A stretch of 64,000 bases of DNA, taken from Monilinia fructicola (lineage: Eukaryota > Ascomycota > Leotiomycetes > Helotiales > Sclerotiniaceae). The notes under the pieces are model-generated. The model did not search any database, was not told the DNA's origin, and saw only the letters and a program-made list of their open reading frames with translations. Positions within the stretch are counted from its first letter, which is position 1. Each line of letters opens with the position of its first letter. The position numbers were made by a program, and so were the translations under genes. This document shows positions 11,723 through 23,334 of this stretch, piece after piece. Where the stretch lies: assembly GCA_008692225.1 (NCBI GenBank), contig VICG01000004.1:2170501-2234500 (forward strand), written 5' to 3'.

Positions 11723-14700
11723 TTATGCAAAGTAAGATTTCCATAGAACGCCTTCTAAATCTTCTAATTGCTCGGATGTGAAGTACTATTCCAAAGGATC
11801 AGTTAAATTATTCTTTTTCTAGGAAGAGTAGAATGATATAGAGGATAAAAATAGAGAAAAAATACCTTCTGATCCGTAACCCAAGTATCCTGCCGTGTTT
11901 TCTTGAAATCGGCCAAAACACTCTTGACAGTCTTACCAATTGCACCAGCATCATTTGCAGCCCTGCTTGCTAACGTGGCCAAGACCTCTGGCATCCATTC
12001 AGGCGGCGGCGTTGCATATGGGAATGCATTCACTAAGGCACCGAGCCCGAGAACAGCCGCATGTCTTCTAATGATCTGAGAATTGGAGTTTACGGGTGTG
12101 CTTACACCTGGGGTCTTCTTGGGCATAGGATTTTTCTTGAGAGCTTGTGTAAATTTGATGCGCAGGGAGGAGAGAATATTGTTGCGAAGAATAATGGGCG
12201 AACATCGAATCATGCCGGCAAGAGTAGTAGATGCGCCAAGTCGTACTTCTAGTTGTGGATCTTCAAGCATCTCGGCGACGGCAGAGAAAAGGGCTTGCTG
12301 TTCGGTGGGGCGGATGAGAAATATGCGACGGAAATAGATCACTTGCATGTTGATTAAGGTCCGTAGGCGTTGATGCCATGATGTGGATACCTTGCCAATG
12401 CGGATGAGGGCCGAGATAAACTCGCCATCTTCACCAGCGCGGAAGGGGATATTAGGCAGATGGCGATAGACGTGATAGGCGAGACGTTGAAGTTCTGGGT
12501 CTTCTTTGACGTCCATCATGTGTAACAATTGCTCCATGAATAGATTTGGGAAGAAATCAATGAGTTGGGTGCACTCATAAGATTGTAGAGTGGAATCAAG
12601 CCATAGCAATACCGTCTTGCTACCATTAGTATACGAGGTTGGAGTTTGCTCACCCGGAGCTCGTTGGCGACGCCAAACCTCCAGTCGGTCAAAGACTTCT
12701 TTGATGGTTGAAGAGAAGTCTTCCGTTGGTATATAAGGCTTGATTCCAATAGAAGATGCCTTCTTGTTCGCCTCCAGAAGGGTATCTACATCTTTGAAAG
12801 CCTCGTAGTACCTCATGCGATAGATAGTGGCAGTCGCACGGCCAATGGCTTCTCTCACAGCTTTGTATGGGTGGTCGATGTGGCCAAGAAAATCTCGTAG
12901 AATAGGCTCATCGTTGCGGAAATGCCATCCAGCATCAGAGATAGCAACATCCAAGAGTTGAATCTTGGAACTGTCCTTGAAAGCAGCATTAGAGTTGATA
13001 TCTAGTCGGAACGATACGAGAAAATCAAACAGCTCTCTCGAAGACCTTGGATCTCTTCCACCTATAACCATATGAAGACCAGTGACCCAGTACGTCAAGT
13101 TTTCTGGGGTCAATCCTTCGGAGAAGACATTCAACATAATGGGTAAGCAGAATGCCCAAACCTCATCACGTTTGTCGTTCGGGAAGTCATATGTAGAAAG
13201 CATAAGACCAGCTAGGATCTCAGCGGTTGCACGATGTTGGTGTTTGTCACTACCATCCTCAAAAACCTTTTCAACCTCGGCTTTGATATCATCAAAAGTA
13301 GCTGCTGTGAGTCCAGAATGCATCAGCTCAAAAGTTTGAACAAGCAAGGTTGTATTTTGCACTCGGAATCGATCTGCAGACGTATCTCTTGGTTCTTGCT
13401 TCATGTACATGAAGAATTTTTGATACCAGTCCAATGTCAATAGGGAGCCGATTTGCTTTCTCGCAGATGTTTCTAGCTCATCGAAGTCTGTGAATTCTAT
13501 AGGATTTGCTCGCATAGCATTGAAACTCTTGCCCCATACAAGCCAGCCGGGCCAATCGCGATCCAAATGATATTCTGGCTCTCCAGGTTCCGCGAAAGAG
13601 TCCAAGAATTTCTTCGTCCATTTTGGATCCTTGCTATTGACGGAGATCTCGAGCTTATTAGGCATAAACTCCTCTTCACGAATATACTTCTCAAAGCTGT
13701 GACCATAAATAGCCCGAGTTTCAACATGATTCAAAATACGAGTCATGAATTCAGCATGAGCAGCTCGAAGTCCGGGGTGTTCAGTGACGGCACCTAGTGT
13801 AGCGAGCTCAATCATAGCAGGTGGCGCAAGTGTTTGCACTCGGAGACCCAAATTATTGATGAACAAAGTGCATCGTCCGGCAAGCTTCCAATGTGCAGAC
13901 TTCGCAAATTCAGTAAGCTTCACTGCTAGTTTCCATTTCTTCTCTTCAACTCTAACACGTCGCCCGACAATGAAGTCATTTCTAGTTTTGATGCGTGAGT
14001 GACAGTCTTCTTTTGGTTCTATCTCTTGAACGAGGGCTTGATCGAGGATAACAAGAGTTTCCATTCTCCTGCCAAATTCAATCAACCCTCCGTACATGGC
14101 AGTATTACCCACCTTCTGGATAGAGGGCTTATCCACAGATCCAGATTTGATATAGAGATCAATCAGCTTCGGTGCAAATCGCCAATCTTTGGAAATTGTC
14201 TTTGTAAGGCTACCGAAGAGTAACGTATAAAGACATCCTTTGATACGGTCAAAGTCATTTGTTTCCAAAGCCTTTTCGAAAGCACTCAGTAACTGGGGGA
14301 CAACCAGCGGCCTACCGCCAATCACACTCTTCAGAGCGGATTCCATAGCTTGCTGGGCCGTAACTCGAACCTCGGCATATTGGGAAATGGCCGATGATGC
14401 TAGATTCAACAGAAGTAGCTTATCCAATTCCGATTTTTGTCGTGCTGATGCATTGTGTTTGTTGCGTTGTAGGTGATAATTCCCAGCACGCTTTATCAGC
14501 AAGGGTCTTGGATATACCTTTCTAAGCCCCGTGACTTTGAAAGATCGAATCTCTGAGTGGTAGATTTTGTTCATTCGCTCTAAAGTATGAGCAGATTTCT
14601 CATTGCCGACATCTGTGATCCATGATTTGTATGCCAGGTAAAGTGCTGTAAAACAAGGAACGTCGTCTTCTTGATGTTCACCAAGAAAGTCATGCATTTT

Positions 14701-17700
14701 GCAATACAGGTGGCCAACATCTTCGCGGAGTTTATGTATACGAACATAGGCCGGGCTACTCTTCTCCAGAAGATATCCCGCACGGTAATGAAATTGAGGT
14801 CTAGTTTCCTCATCCTCGGAAGCCTCCGCTAAAGGATCATCGTCTCCTTCCATAGGGTTATCGCCATTCATAGCGATATCACCATCTGAATCGTGTTCTG
14901 ATTCTTGATTTCCAGAAGCTGCTTTGGGGTCAAACAAGACAGAAATACCAGACATCATCAAACGAATATGTGTAAGCGCCCGTTCAACCTCATCTGACCA
15001 CTCTTTGTTTTTTCCCTTCCGGGAAATTGCCGGAGTTTCACTGGTTAAATTGGTAAGCTTCTCAATTGAAGTCTTGACCTGAGACTCGAATACTTCGACG
15101 GCAAGATTGATCTCTTCGGAAGAAGGGACATGCCATTTTATCGTTAATTCCGATGGCTTGGTGTTACGACCCCAATCGCCAACATCAAGACCTCTCGCAA
15201 ATACTTCTGGTTCATATAGGGCCGTGTCAACGGGGTAGATTGTGGTGAGATTCAGTAAAAGGTGGTGAATGAAATTAGAGACGTGGGTTGTTGCGAGACC
15301 ATGACACCTTTCCTGCATGTAAAGAGCCACATCAAAAAAGTTCTTTTTTGTATGGTAGAACTGCATCTCCAACATGGACAACAATCATGCTAAGCATACT
15401 CAAATGCCAAACTAAAGCTCGGTCGCGAGGCAGTACATCAGATCCACTATTCCTGTCGGATGCAGCATCATTGAAGTCAATCTCATTTCGAATACCAATG
15501 ACAAGCATCGGCAAAAGTACTTTTATCGTCCTCTCCGGATTAGCTTTGCAGATTGAATTGACTATGAACGCCATTGCATCTTTAGCTTGATGGACGACAT
15601 GGCTATTAATGAAAGCCGCCATCTTCTCCAAAGCCATATCGAAGAGATCAGGCGATAAAGAACAGAACAATGGAGTGAGCGCAGTAGGTAGAACGGTGAC
15701 CACGCTCTCTTCCGGAGCTCCGGTTCGTATCCTGGACTGCTCAGGCAAGTTCTCCAATAAGGTAAATACTTTACCAAGCAGAGCTAAGACGAATTCGCCA
15801 AAGCCTGCAGTGGAAGATCGCAGTATATTGGCTTCGTCCTCATCACTAAGCTCCGTATCATAGTCGATTTCCACATTTGGGCCATCTCGCTCCAGTCGTT
15901 CCATCTCACCTTGCACCCACTGGATAGCAAGGGATGTGTCATGGATACCATTGTGATTTTTTGTAAGATCAGTAAATGGTATGCTAAAGGCCACGGCCTG
16001 TATGAAATTCAAGGTGTATTGGGTTTTGGATAAATCGTTCGCATCGATACCAGGTAAAGCTAGAGCCAACAACGCTGTAATGTGACAACGATAGCCTTTA
16101 TGTTTTGACATAACGTTGGCGAGCATTTGAAGACTGCAAAGAGAAGAAGAAGTTCGATGGACTTCGACTAAGCCTTGAAGAGAAGGGTAAAACCGCTGTA
16201 ATGCTCCAGGCAAAATTAGATTTGGTTCCAGATTTGCTAGACCTTGCAGTGCAACAAAATAGTAATTGAGAATTTTAGATCTTTTTGCAAAGATTCCCAT
16301 GAAAACGACATCTTTAAGAATAAGGACAAATCTTTTCTTTAATTCGGGAGTGATACGTCGCTCGAGTGGTGTGTCCATTTCTCCACTTTGTTCCCGATTC
16401 CAGCGCAACAGGAAGAAATCAACTAGATGAAAGACAGTTTGTGCTAATATATCTGCCCAGTTGCCATTATTCGATGGATGGAAAAATGTATCGATAGACT
16501 GAACTAGCCCCTCGAGATTTGACAAAATTGAGCTTTCGCTATTGAGAGTTAATGGCGAAAGGGACATGACTATCCAACGTGCAATTGTATATCCCACTGG
16601 TGTTCGCTTCTTGTCTGTCTCGAGATATACCCCAAGGCCCGACGCCATGTCAACCATTGGGCTATATGGAGTGGTTGCTTGCCCAACAGGAATCTCGGTC
16701 AATCTTAGTATTGCTGTAAATATGAGATCAGACTGTTCCTTTGTAAAAATACCATGCTCGGAGAACGCGACATGTTCACTAGTCACGGAATCTCGTGCAA
16801 GCCTCGAAAACATGTCTAGAAACGTTACATCGAAGATTTTAGAGCGGTTGACGAGTGACCAAAGATGGAAGAGGGTGGGCAAATAATCTTGGGGTTGGTA
16901 AAGTAGGCCCGGCTCATCTGATCCTGGCTGAGTTGGCATCATCATATTCAGAGCTCCAAGGGAAATGAACGCATATGAACAATCTGAAGTGCTAAAGTAT
17001 GGTAAAATCTCCTCGAACATAGCTTTTCTTTCACGTGGATCGAAGAACTGCGATGCATAAGCTGCAAGGCTTGAAACATTCTTGTGACTTCGCTTTCGAC
17101 TGCCCTGATGTGCCGCCATTTCATGTGGAAGAACGAGGCCTTTAATTTCTCTCCAAAGTGGTCGCCAATCAAGTATGAGATCCGCTCCAGGTTTGAGATG
17201 ATGCTTTTTCCTAGGTAATCATTAGTTAGGATGCTGAACAACGAAGATAGTTGAGCCTACCTAGTCAAAAGAAATCGAAACATGCTCTCGAATCGTTCTC
17301 CATTGCTGAGGTCTAGACCTGGGGCCAATGAAAGCATGTAATAAAGCTTTACAAGCTTCACCCGCAGCACTCGAGTAATGTCGAATTTCAGACTCAACCA
17401 CGCTCTAAGCTCTCTTGTCCAATGTACGGCACCAGGTGCAATATCTTCCGCCTTGAGAGCTATATAAAGCTGCTTGATAATTTCTGCCAATGCCACATTA
17501 CGCTCAGTCTCCTCCTCGACTTTATATGGTAATAGTTTGAAGTAGGGGAATGTTCTTGGTCTGTATCGTTTCTCTCTGTCGGTATCGATCCCGTTGGCCC
17601 CGAATTCGAGACCTGGTGAAGTTGCACGCGATATTGTATCGCTTGAACCGCCTTGGAGCATATTCTGGAGGTATTGCGCATGGCTTTTGCCATTTGTGAA

Positions 17701-17712
17701 GCCTTCATCCAT
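11723..17712 (-). CDS. BLM10: proteasome activator BLM10/PA200 (frame slip)
   Basis: Large HEAT-repeat activator that caps the 20S proteasome in nucleus and cytosol. The model has three exons: 17,712-17,261, 17,210-11,866 and 11,785-11,723, with introns of 50 and 80 nt (the latter with a TTTAACTGATC branch site). Spliced length is 1,952 residues after correcting one slip, the usual fungal BLM10 size. The start gives MDEGF. Family segments include DWRPLW near the N-terminus, VSNFIHHLLLNL in the middle and TRQDTW before the last intron. The last exon gives EQLEDLEGVLWKSYFA, the conserved C-terminus that docks into the alpha ring. At about 15,334-15,349 (coding strand CTTTTTTGATG) one extra T shifts the frame; without it the join reads KKELFDVALYMQ. 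The C-terminal YFA has Phe where yeast Blm10 has Tyr. Confidence 0.95.
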
Positions 17713-19389
17713 CTTGCGAATTGTTAATTGTACCTGAGATTGACGGTTGAGCTTGAGTGCTTATGCTTGTGTTCTTGAGAGTGAGATGGAGGAGAGAGGG
17801 AGAGAGAATCTGTTTACTAATTGTTGTCAGTAATCATCAATGTTCTGCAAGTCATAGCATTGCACAAGTACCTGGTGTGAAGCACGAAGCTTAGATGACG
17901 GCAGATTGATAGGAAGGCAATCTCTAAACACGACTGCGCCGGCTTCCAATAAACTCACTCGAAAGCCACAATTTTTAAATTCCTCGCAAGTACCCAGAAA
18001 ATAATGGGTAACAAAGAAATGCTGTTCTCATTAAATAATTTGTAATTGGTGAAGAGGGGCAAAGGTTGGATTTGAAAGAGTGTCTCACAACATGAGTGAG
18101 GTTTTGATATTTATGATGTTGGGCAAAGAAGGAGCACAGCCTTGTGCCTCGACTCGGTACTACAAGAAGAACTAGCTGGAGTGGTGGAGGTGCTGTACTA
18201 GGTAGACGGGGATTGATGGTGACCTCGATGAATCAGTGATTCCAAGGTTGGTCGTAGTAGTAGGTCCACGGGTACAGTAGTAACCACCCCGGTAATCAAT
18301 ACTGTACAGTGTACAGTCGATGCAGGTGATTAAAATGACTCCATCAGAAGGGACAAGGAGGGATGAGGAGGGATAAGGAGGGATAAGGAGGGAGGCGGGA
18401 CGAGTAACTGGCTTCAGATTCTCAGAATCATAAATAAGGTTACGGGGAAGAATAAACTTAAAATGGAACACAAGTAGGTTGGTGTGTACTGCCCAGGTGT
18501 ATCAATGATGTATTGGATGTACAGGAAGGAGGATTACGTACCGTACCGCACCGCACCGCACCGTATAGAAGGATTCTGGAAAGCGAATCTAGACTTTGGT
18601 ATATACCCAATTGGTACTCGAGAACTCTTGAACTCGACTTGATGTTATGAGTACCTAGGTAGTCAATTCGTTGAAGTGAGTTGAGCTAAAGATTCATATA
18701 GAGGTATATATATACCTAGGTATATCATGTATATATAATATATATTATATCGAATATATTATATCGAATATATTATATCGAATATATTATATCATATATA
18801 TTATATATAAAGAATTCATTCTTATTATTACGCATTTATTAGCTGTACGTAAGGTTCGCTTTGAATTTTACCTACTGTAGTAGATAATTACTACTCGGTC
18901 CAGTACCTTGGTAGATAGATGCTAGGTAGTCGTCTATTACGTAGTAAACAGCCTCCAGCATACAGCCTACGTGATCATTACTGCCTTGAAGGAACTCCGG
19001 ATCCAAAAGCAAGCGAACAAACAAACAAGCTGACTAATACCAAATGATATACGAGTATCATTATACCGACCTATTGTCAGGTATACAACGTGGTAAGAAG
19101 AAACATACTGCTGTTTCATTGTCAACTAGAGCCTAATATGCACTATGGTAATATATGCTCAAATACTAATAGCAAGTGTACAGACTATGAGGTTGTGTTC
19201 CTTCCCCGCCTTCCCCCTCCCAAAAAAACAAATATGCCGTAGTGATATCTTTCAACGCCAAGCCAAGTAGACATCCAAGTGCCCTGCATTTCCAAAAAAA
19301 AATTTATACCTGAACCCATGATTTTATGATAATAACGCCAACAGTGATGCTAGCTAGAAGTTTTGACACAAACGTGTGGCCAGTTAGCT
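17713..19389. other. intergenic: BLM10 upstream region and AT-rich repeat
   Basis: No coding exon seen. The first part should hold the BLM10 promoter and 5' leader. Imperfect GGGATAAGGAG-type repeats lie at about 18,355-18,392 and CCGTACCGCACCG-like repeats near 18,540-18,565. A TATATTATATCGAA tandem repeat runs at about 18,720-18,800, inside a TACCTAGGTA-rich segment. Confidence 0.6.
18720..18810. repeat. AT-rich tandem repeat (ATATATTATATCGA unit)
   Basis: Four or more near-identical copies of a roughly 18-base AT-rich unit containing TATATCGAATAT, each partly self-complementary. No coding content. Confidence 0.85.
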
Positions 19390-21234
19390 CTACGACGAAG
19401 GAGAACGAGAAGAAGAAGAACGACCCCGAACGAAGTTTATGAATGACCTCCATCTACTATTTTTTCGCTTTACTGGAGTAGGTTTGCGTTTCGCTTCCCC
19501 GCTTTGGCCGTCCATGATCCCGTTGCTGGTGTTTTGTGTGCCTTTGTTCGAGAACATGTGAGTAGACTTTACCCTTCGATGAGGTTTGGTCAGTATAGGA
19601 GAAGGTGACGCAACGGCACCCAGCCTAGGAGGACAAGAAACACGGTTGGAGGCGGCATTGTCGCTTATCTTAGCAATCTGACCTTCGCAGCTCTCGGGCT
19701 GTTGAGTGACGCTTTCCCCTTCGCTATCGCTAGCTATCGTATTGATCTTGCGACTTGCTGCCCTTTGCATAAACGCGGTACCTGTCGAGGTGGCTCTGGC
19801 CCGTCTTGGGGATGTAACAGAATCATGTGGCGAAGATATAGTGACGGAGTTCGATTTTGCAAGATTACCTCGGAGTATTTTGTCCCCAATAGATCCAAAG
19901 GTAGACTCTGGCGTGCTTGAACGAGTGCAAGGAAGGCCACCAAGGACAGGCGCTGATCGCATTAGATCTGGTGTCAACGAGGAAGCTCTGGTCCTTCCAT
20001 TCATAGAGTTTCTTGGGCTTTTGTTCTGGCCAAATGTAGCCATAGCGTCATTATATTTGAAATAAGGAGACCAGCCTTGACGCAAAGAAACCCATATTCC
20101 CGTGACTTGAATCAGTGTTCTCATGGTCTCGTCCATGAGTTGAGGAGTTCGTTCAATGATTGTGTCCGCTTCACCATCCTCATCATCACACTCGCCCGGT
20201 ACGCCGCCTACTGGCGCCGTTGTGGTTTCTATCCCAGGCGAAGGACATACTAAGGTATAATAATCCGGAATGTCCAATTTTGTTTGAGTGATGGTTGCCA
20301 GGATCGGGTGTCGGCGAGAATTAGGGTCTATTATACTGAAAGTGAATTTGGTATCATTGTTAGGCGAATCAGAAAGATTGTGGTGGCCTGCTCTCTTCAC
20401 CCATCGAATGGTAGTTACTTTGCCCCCAGATTCGTCAAACTTGGTCATTTCGTACGCGCCTGTTGGCAATGGGCTTGCTAGCCACACAGAACCATCCCCC
20501 AAAACAATTTCGGCTTTTCCTTGCGCGCCTCCTTCATCCTTGGGCATTTGGCAAATAACTGCAATGAGATCTCTATTCGAGAAACCCTCCTCATCAGAAT
20601 CGGTGTCATCCATAGACTGACTCGGTATATCATATTCTTCGCTCTTCACAATCATAATATCGTTTGCTCCTAATTCGCCCTTTCCTCTAAACATTCGAGG
20701 AAACCTTTTGGCCAATCGAGAGACGACGACGGTGGAAGGAAGGACATCCAATGTTGGCTTGGGCCGTTTATCGGAAGACAATAGCTGCAATTGCATCAGC
20801 AATTTCGGGCGAATATTCAACAGTCGTTGCTTGTGGGTCAACGTTGGGGCTGGGTGTGCTAGACGGAACGCAGTGCTAGCTTTCGAGGATCTCCTACGTC
20901 GTCTTCCCCCATTTGTCGTCCGGCTGCCTTCGGAGTTTGCAACCGACCTGCCATCTTCACTCATTGTATCCGCTTCAGGCTCTTGGAATCGAACAGCATG
21001 CACCTGTTGATGTTCTAATTTGCGGGGTATGTATTCAGATAATGCTCTTGAGCGTCCAGGTAATAAAGCTGGTATCGGAGCCTCTTGGGTTGGAGGTATT
21101 TCTGGCCCAGGATTCGAAAAAGATGATCGATTCAAAGGTGATCTTTTGGGCATGAAATCGCTGCGTGGTCGAGCAGGAAGGGTAGAATGCGAGTACTCAT
21201 GATTGTGCATACCGGCCGCTGAATGTAAAAGCAT
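19390..21234 (-). CDS. conserved-looking fungal protein, function unknown (614 aa)
   Basis: One uninterrupted 614-codon frame, starting MLLHSAAGMHNHEYSH. I do not recognise a named domain. The N-terminal ~130 residues are Pro/Ser/Arg-rich with a basic patch (GGRRRRRSSK). Residues ~130-410 look folded, with hydrophobic/charged alternation around KPTLDVLPSTVVVSRLAKRF, DGSVWLASPLPTGAYEM and DIPDYYTLVCPSPG. The last ~200 residues are Ser/Arg/Pro-rich with many SP and RxxS sites and end in a basic-serine tail. There is no signal peptide or membrane segment. It is probably a phospho-regulated scaffold or signalling protein, but that is inference. It is one of the few long genes here without a frame slip. 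Confidence 0.8.
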   Translation of the reverse strand: MLLHSAAGMHNHEYSHSTLPARPRSDFMPKRSPLNRSSFSNPGPEIPPTQEAPIPALLPGRSRALSEYIPRKLEHQQVHAVRFQEPEADTMSEDGRSVANSEGSRTTNGGRRRRRSSKASTAFRLAHPAPTLTHKQRLLNIRPKLLMQLQLLSSDKRPKPTLDVLPSTVVVSRLAKRFPRMFRGKGELGANDIMIVKSEEYDIPSQSMDDTDSDEEGFSNRDLIAVICQMPKDEGGAQGKAEIVLGDGSVWLASPLPTGAYEMTKFDESGGKVTTIRWVKRAGHHNLSDSPNNDTKFTFSIIDPNSRRHPILATITQTKLDIPDYYTLVCPSPGIETTTAPVGGVPGECDDEDGEADTIIERTPQLMDETMRTLIQVTGIWVSLRQGWSPYFKYNDAMATFGQNKSPRNSMNGRTRASSLTPDLMRSAPVLGGLPCTRSSTPESTFGSIGDKILRGNLAKSNSVTISSPHDSVTSPRRARATSTGTAFMQRAASRKINTIASDSEGESVTQQPESCEGQIAKISDNAASNRVSCPPRLGAVASPSPILTKPHRRVKSTHMFSNKGTQNTSNGIMDGQSGEAKRKPTPVKRKNSRWRSFINFVRGRSSSSRSPSS

Positions 21235-22277
21235 ATTGACGAGAAGGGACGCCCCAGGGGAGGGACGCCCTCGTGTGCGAAGGTATCCGCGACTGTGGAG
21301 TTACTTTGGAAAGTCCGAAAAGCTTCGAAACTTTTAGGACGCTTTGAGGTCCGATGTCCTCCGTCTGCATGGACGAAGCGGAACTCGTAGGGCTGACCGA
21401 GTACAGGGCCGAACAATATCAATATGTGTATGAAGCTAAAGGAAGTGAATTGACCCAACAGCGAGAACCAGATGATATTGATATTGCTTGTTTCCGAGTT
21501 TGCACAAATATAACAATAGATTGCGGGATGGACTTTGTATTAAAAGAGCTTGTGGTTAGACGTTTGCTGGAGGCTCAAGAGGGGATGTGCAACACAAGAT
21601 ATCTATTCACGCAGTCATCATTGATTGATACTGTCAGCAAATCCAGTCCAGTGGCGTAAAAAATGGACGCAGTGATAGAGGAGGACCTGACAGTGTATAG
21701 AAATGAAAAAGCTGTACGGAGTATGTCAGCAGTAAAATCTGAGGACTTAGTATGTATGAGTTGGCTAGGAACTGGGTAGGTAGACCTTGAAGAGTTTGAG
21801 AAAGAGAGAAGCGCAATCCCTTTGATCAAATGAATTAGGATGAGGTGGAGATTCAAACGGAAAGACCGGGTCTGGATATACCTCTTTTTCTACATGTTTC
21901 TGAAGAGCAACAAATAGGTAGACGTCAATCAAAGTAATCCTGGGCCAGGTACTCACATCCCTTACAACGATCAGCCGATGCTGCATGCTAGCACAATAGC
22001 TAGCTGTAACCCTGCCTGCCATGCGGATATGGTGTCCGAGGCTCAGAATACAAGACCCACCACCACTCAATTATTTCTTGGATTTAGGACATTAAGCAAT
22101 TACTCAAGCAGGTGGTTTGTTTACAATCCTCTTCACACAACTGCATAAACTTGGGGGGAGGGGGGAACATCCACAGATGGCCGCGACGAGCGAAAGATTG
22201 GTCATTGGAAGATCCATGGATGGGATCGTGGCACGCAGTACTGTAGAAAAAGAGATTGGTACAGAGAGTTTCTGGCA

Positions 22278-22331
22278 AGGTTGTTCGGTTCGTTTTCGTT
22301 CGGTTCGTTTTCGTTCGGTTCGTTCGGATTT
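22278..22331. repeat. 15-bp tandem repeat
   Basis: About three copies of TTCGGTTCGTTTTCG, in the divergent intergenic region upstream of the 614-aa gene. Confidence 0.85.
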
Positions 22332-23099
22332 TCATACTGTACTGCATTCAATCCAATGGATGCGAGATTTATCTTTATGTTTAATAAAAGTAATCTAATA
22401 AGAAGGGAACGGAAAATGGGACAACAATCAGCCGACGCCAGTTCACACGACAACTATAACCCGTTGCAGTAGAAATACAGAAGCATTTTCCACGGAGCGG
22501 AGTCAAAATTACTCAGAAGTCTAATCTATCACCTTGATGTTCAAGCAGCACTCCGTAGTAGTGTATCTTCTGATTCTACTCAGTAGATCCTTACATTTAC
22601 AGCAAGTAATCTTACCTTACGGAGTAGAGCGAATACGTAGCGCAGCTATTACTTACGGACTTCTGGAAAATGTCTAAGTTTCCGGTGCAGCTCTAATTAG
22701 AAGTTCTTGAATCTTCACAGATGAACTACTAGGTACTTTGTAATGAACTGCTGCAATCAGGGGGGAAGTCTCAATCACTGGATGTTAATTGCTACCGGGT
22801 AACAGGAACTGTGTTCAACTTATTATTAGATATTGTTGATTCTCCTGCCCTTCTATTCCCCCAATTCTTGGTAAGTCTTACAACATGTAAACCGCCCCCT
22901 CCATGCCACCGAGTTACTTGGTATCCACTGTCAATAAGCTTCTTCTGGATCCTAGTCAACCTTACACCAGTGATTAATGTTTTCTTGTCTACCCTATTAT
23001 TATTCTGGTAAAATTTGGCCCAGCTTGACCAAAATTCTTGGGTCCTTAATATATCGATTGAAATTTCTGAATCGGACAAGATCCATAAACTTGCAAGGT

Positions 23100-23141
23100 A
23101 GGGAAATGTGCAGTGATGCAGTAATGCTTGCACATTTCCCT
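23100..23141. repeat. perfect 13-bp inverted repeat (hairpin)
   Basis: AGGGAAATGTGCA at 23,100-23,112 is followed, after a 16-base loop, by its exact reverse complement TGCACATTTCCCT at 23,129-23,141. It lies about 195 bases upstream of the GPI18 start. No T-rich tail typical of a bacterial terminator is expected or seen. Its role is unknown. Confidence 0.9.
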
Positions 23142-23334
23142 TCAGATGGTTGTATATCTTGGCATCAATCATTCGGGTAATTTTTACCTAGCGAGATTCT
23201 GTAGTGCCTCTCTTCACCGCCCCCTAATCTTATCATGACCCCTGTGAAGAACAAACGAGGAATCTGATACGATTTGAACCCTTCACTGAAAGGCTCCAAG
23301 GCCTGAACCCGACTACCGAAACCTCAATGTCATC

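Larger units (their letters stand above)
21235..23334. other. intergenic, with tandem repeat and hairpin
   Basis: Divergent promoter region between the 614-aa gene (-) and GPI18 (+). It contains a 15-base tandem repeat (CGGTTCGTTTTCGTT-like) at about 22,280-22,330 and a perfect 13-bp inverted repeat at 23,100-23,141. A 126-codon minus-strand frame at 22,792-23,172 has no family resemblance and contains the hairpin, so I do not call it. Confidence 0.55.

Noticed and set aside
22792..23172. 126-codon minus-strand frame
   Set aside because: No family resemblance, and it spans the perfect hairpin at 23,100-23,141.
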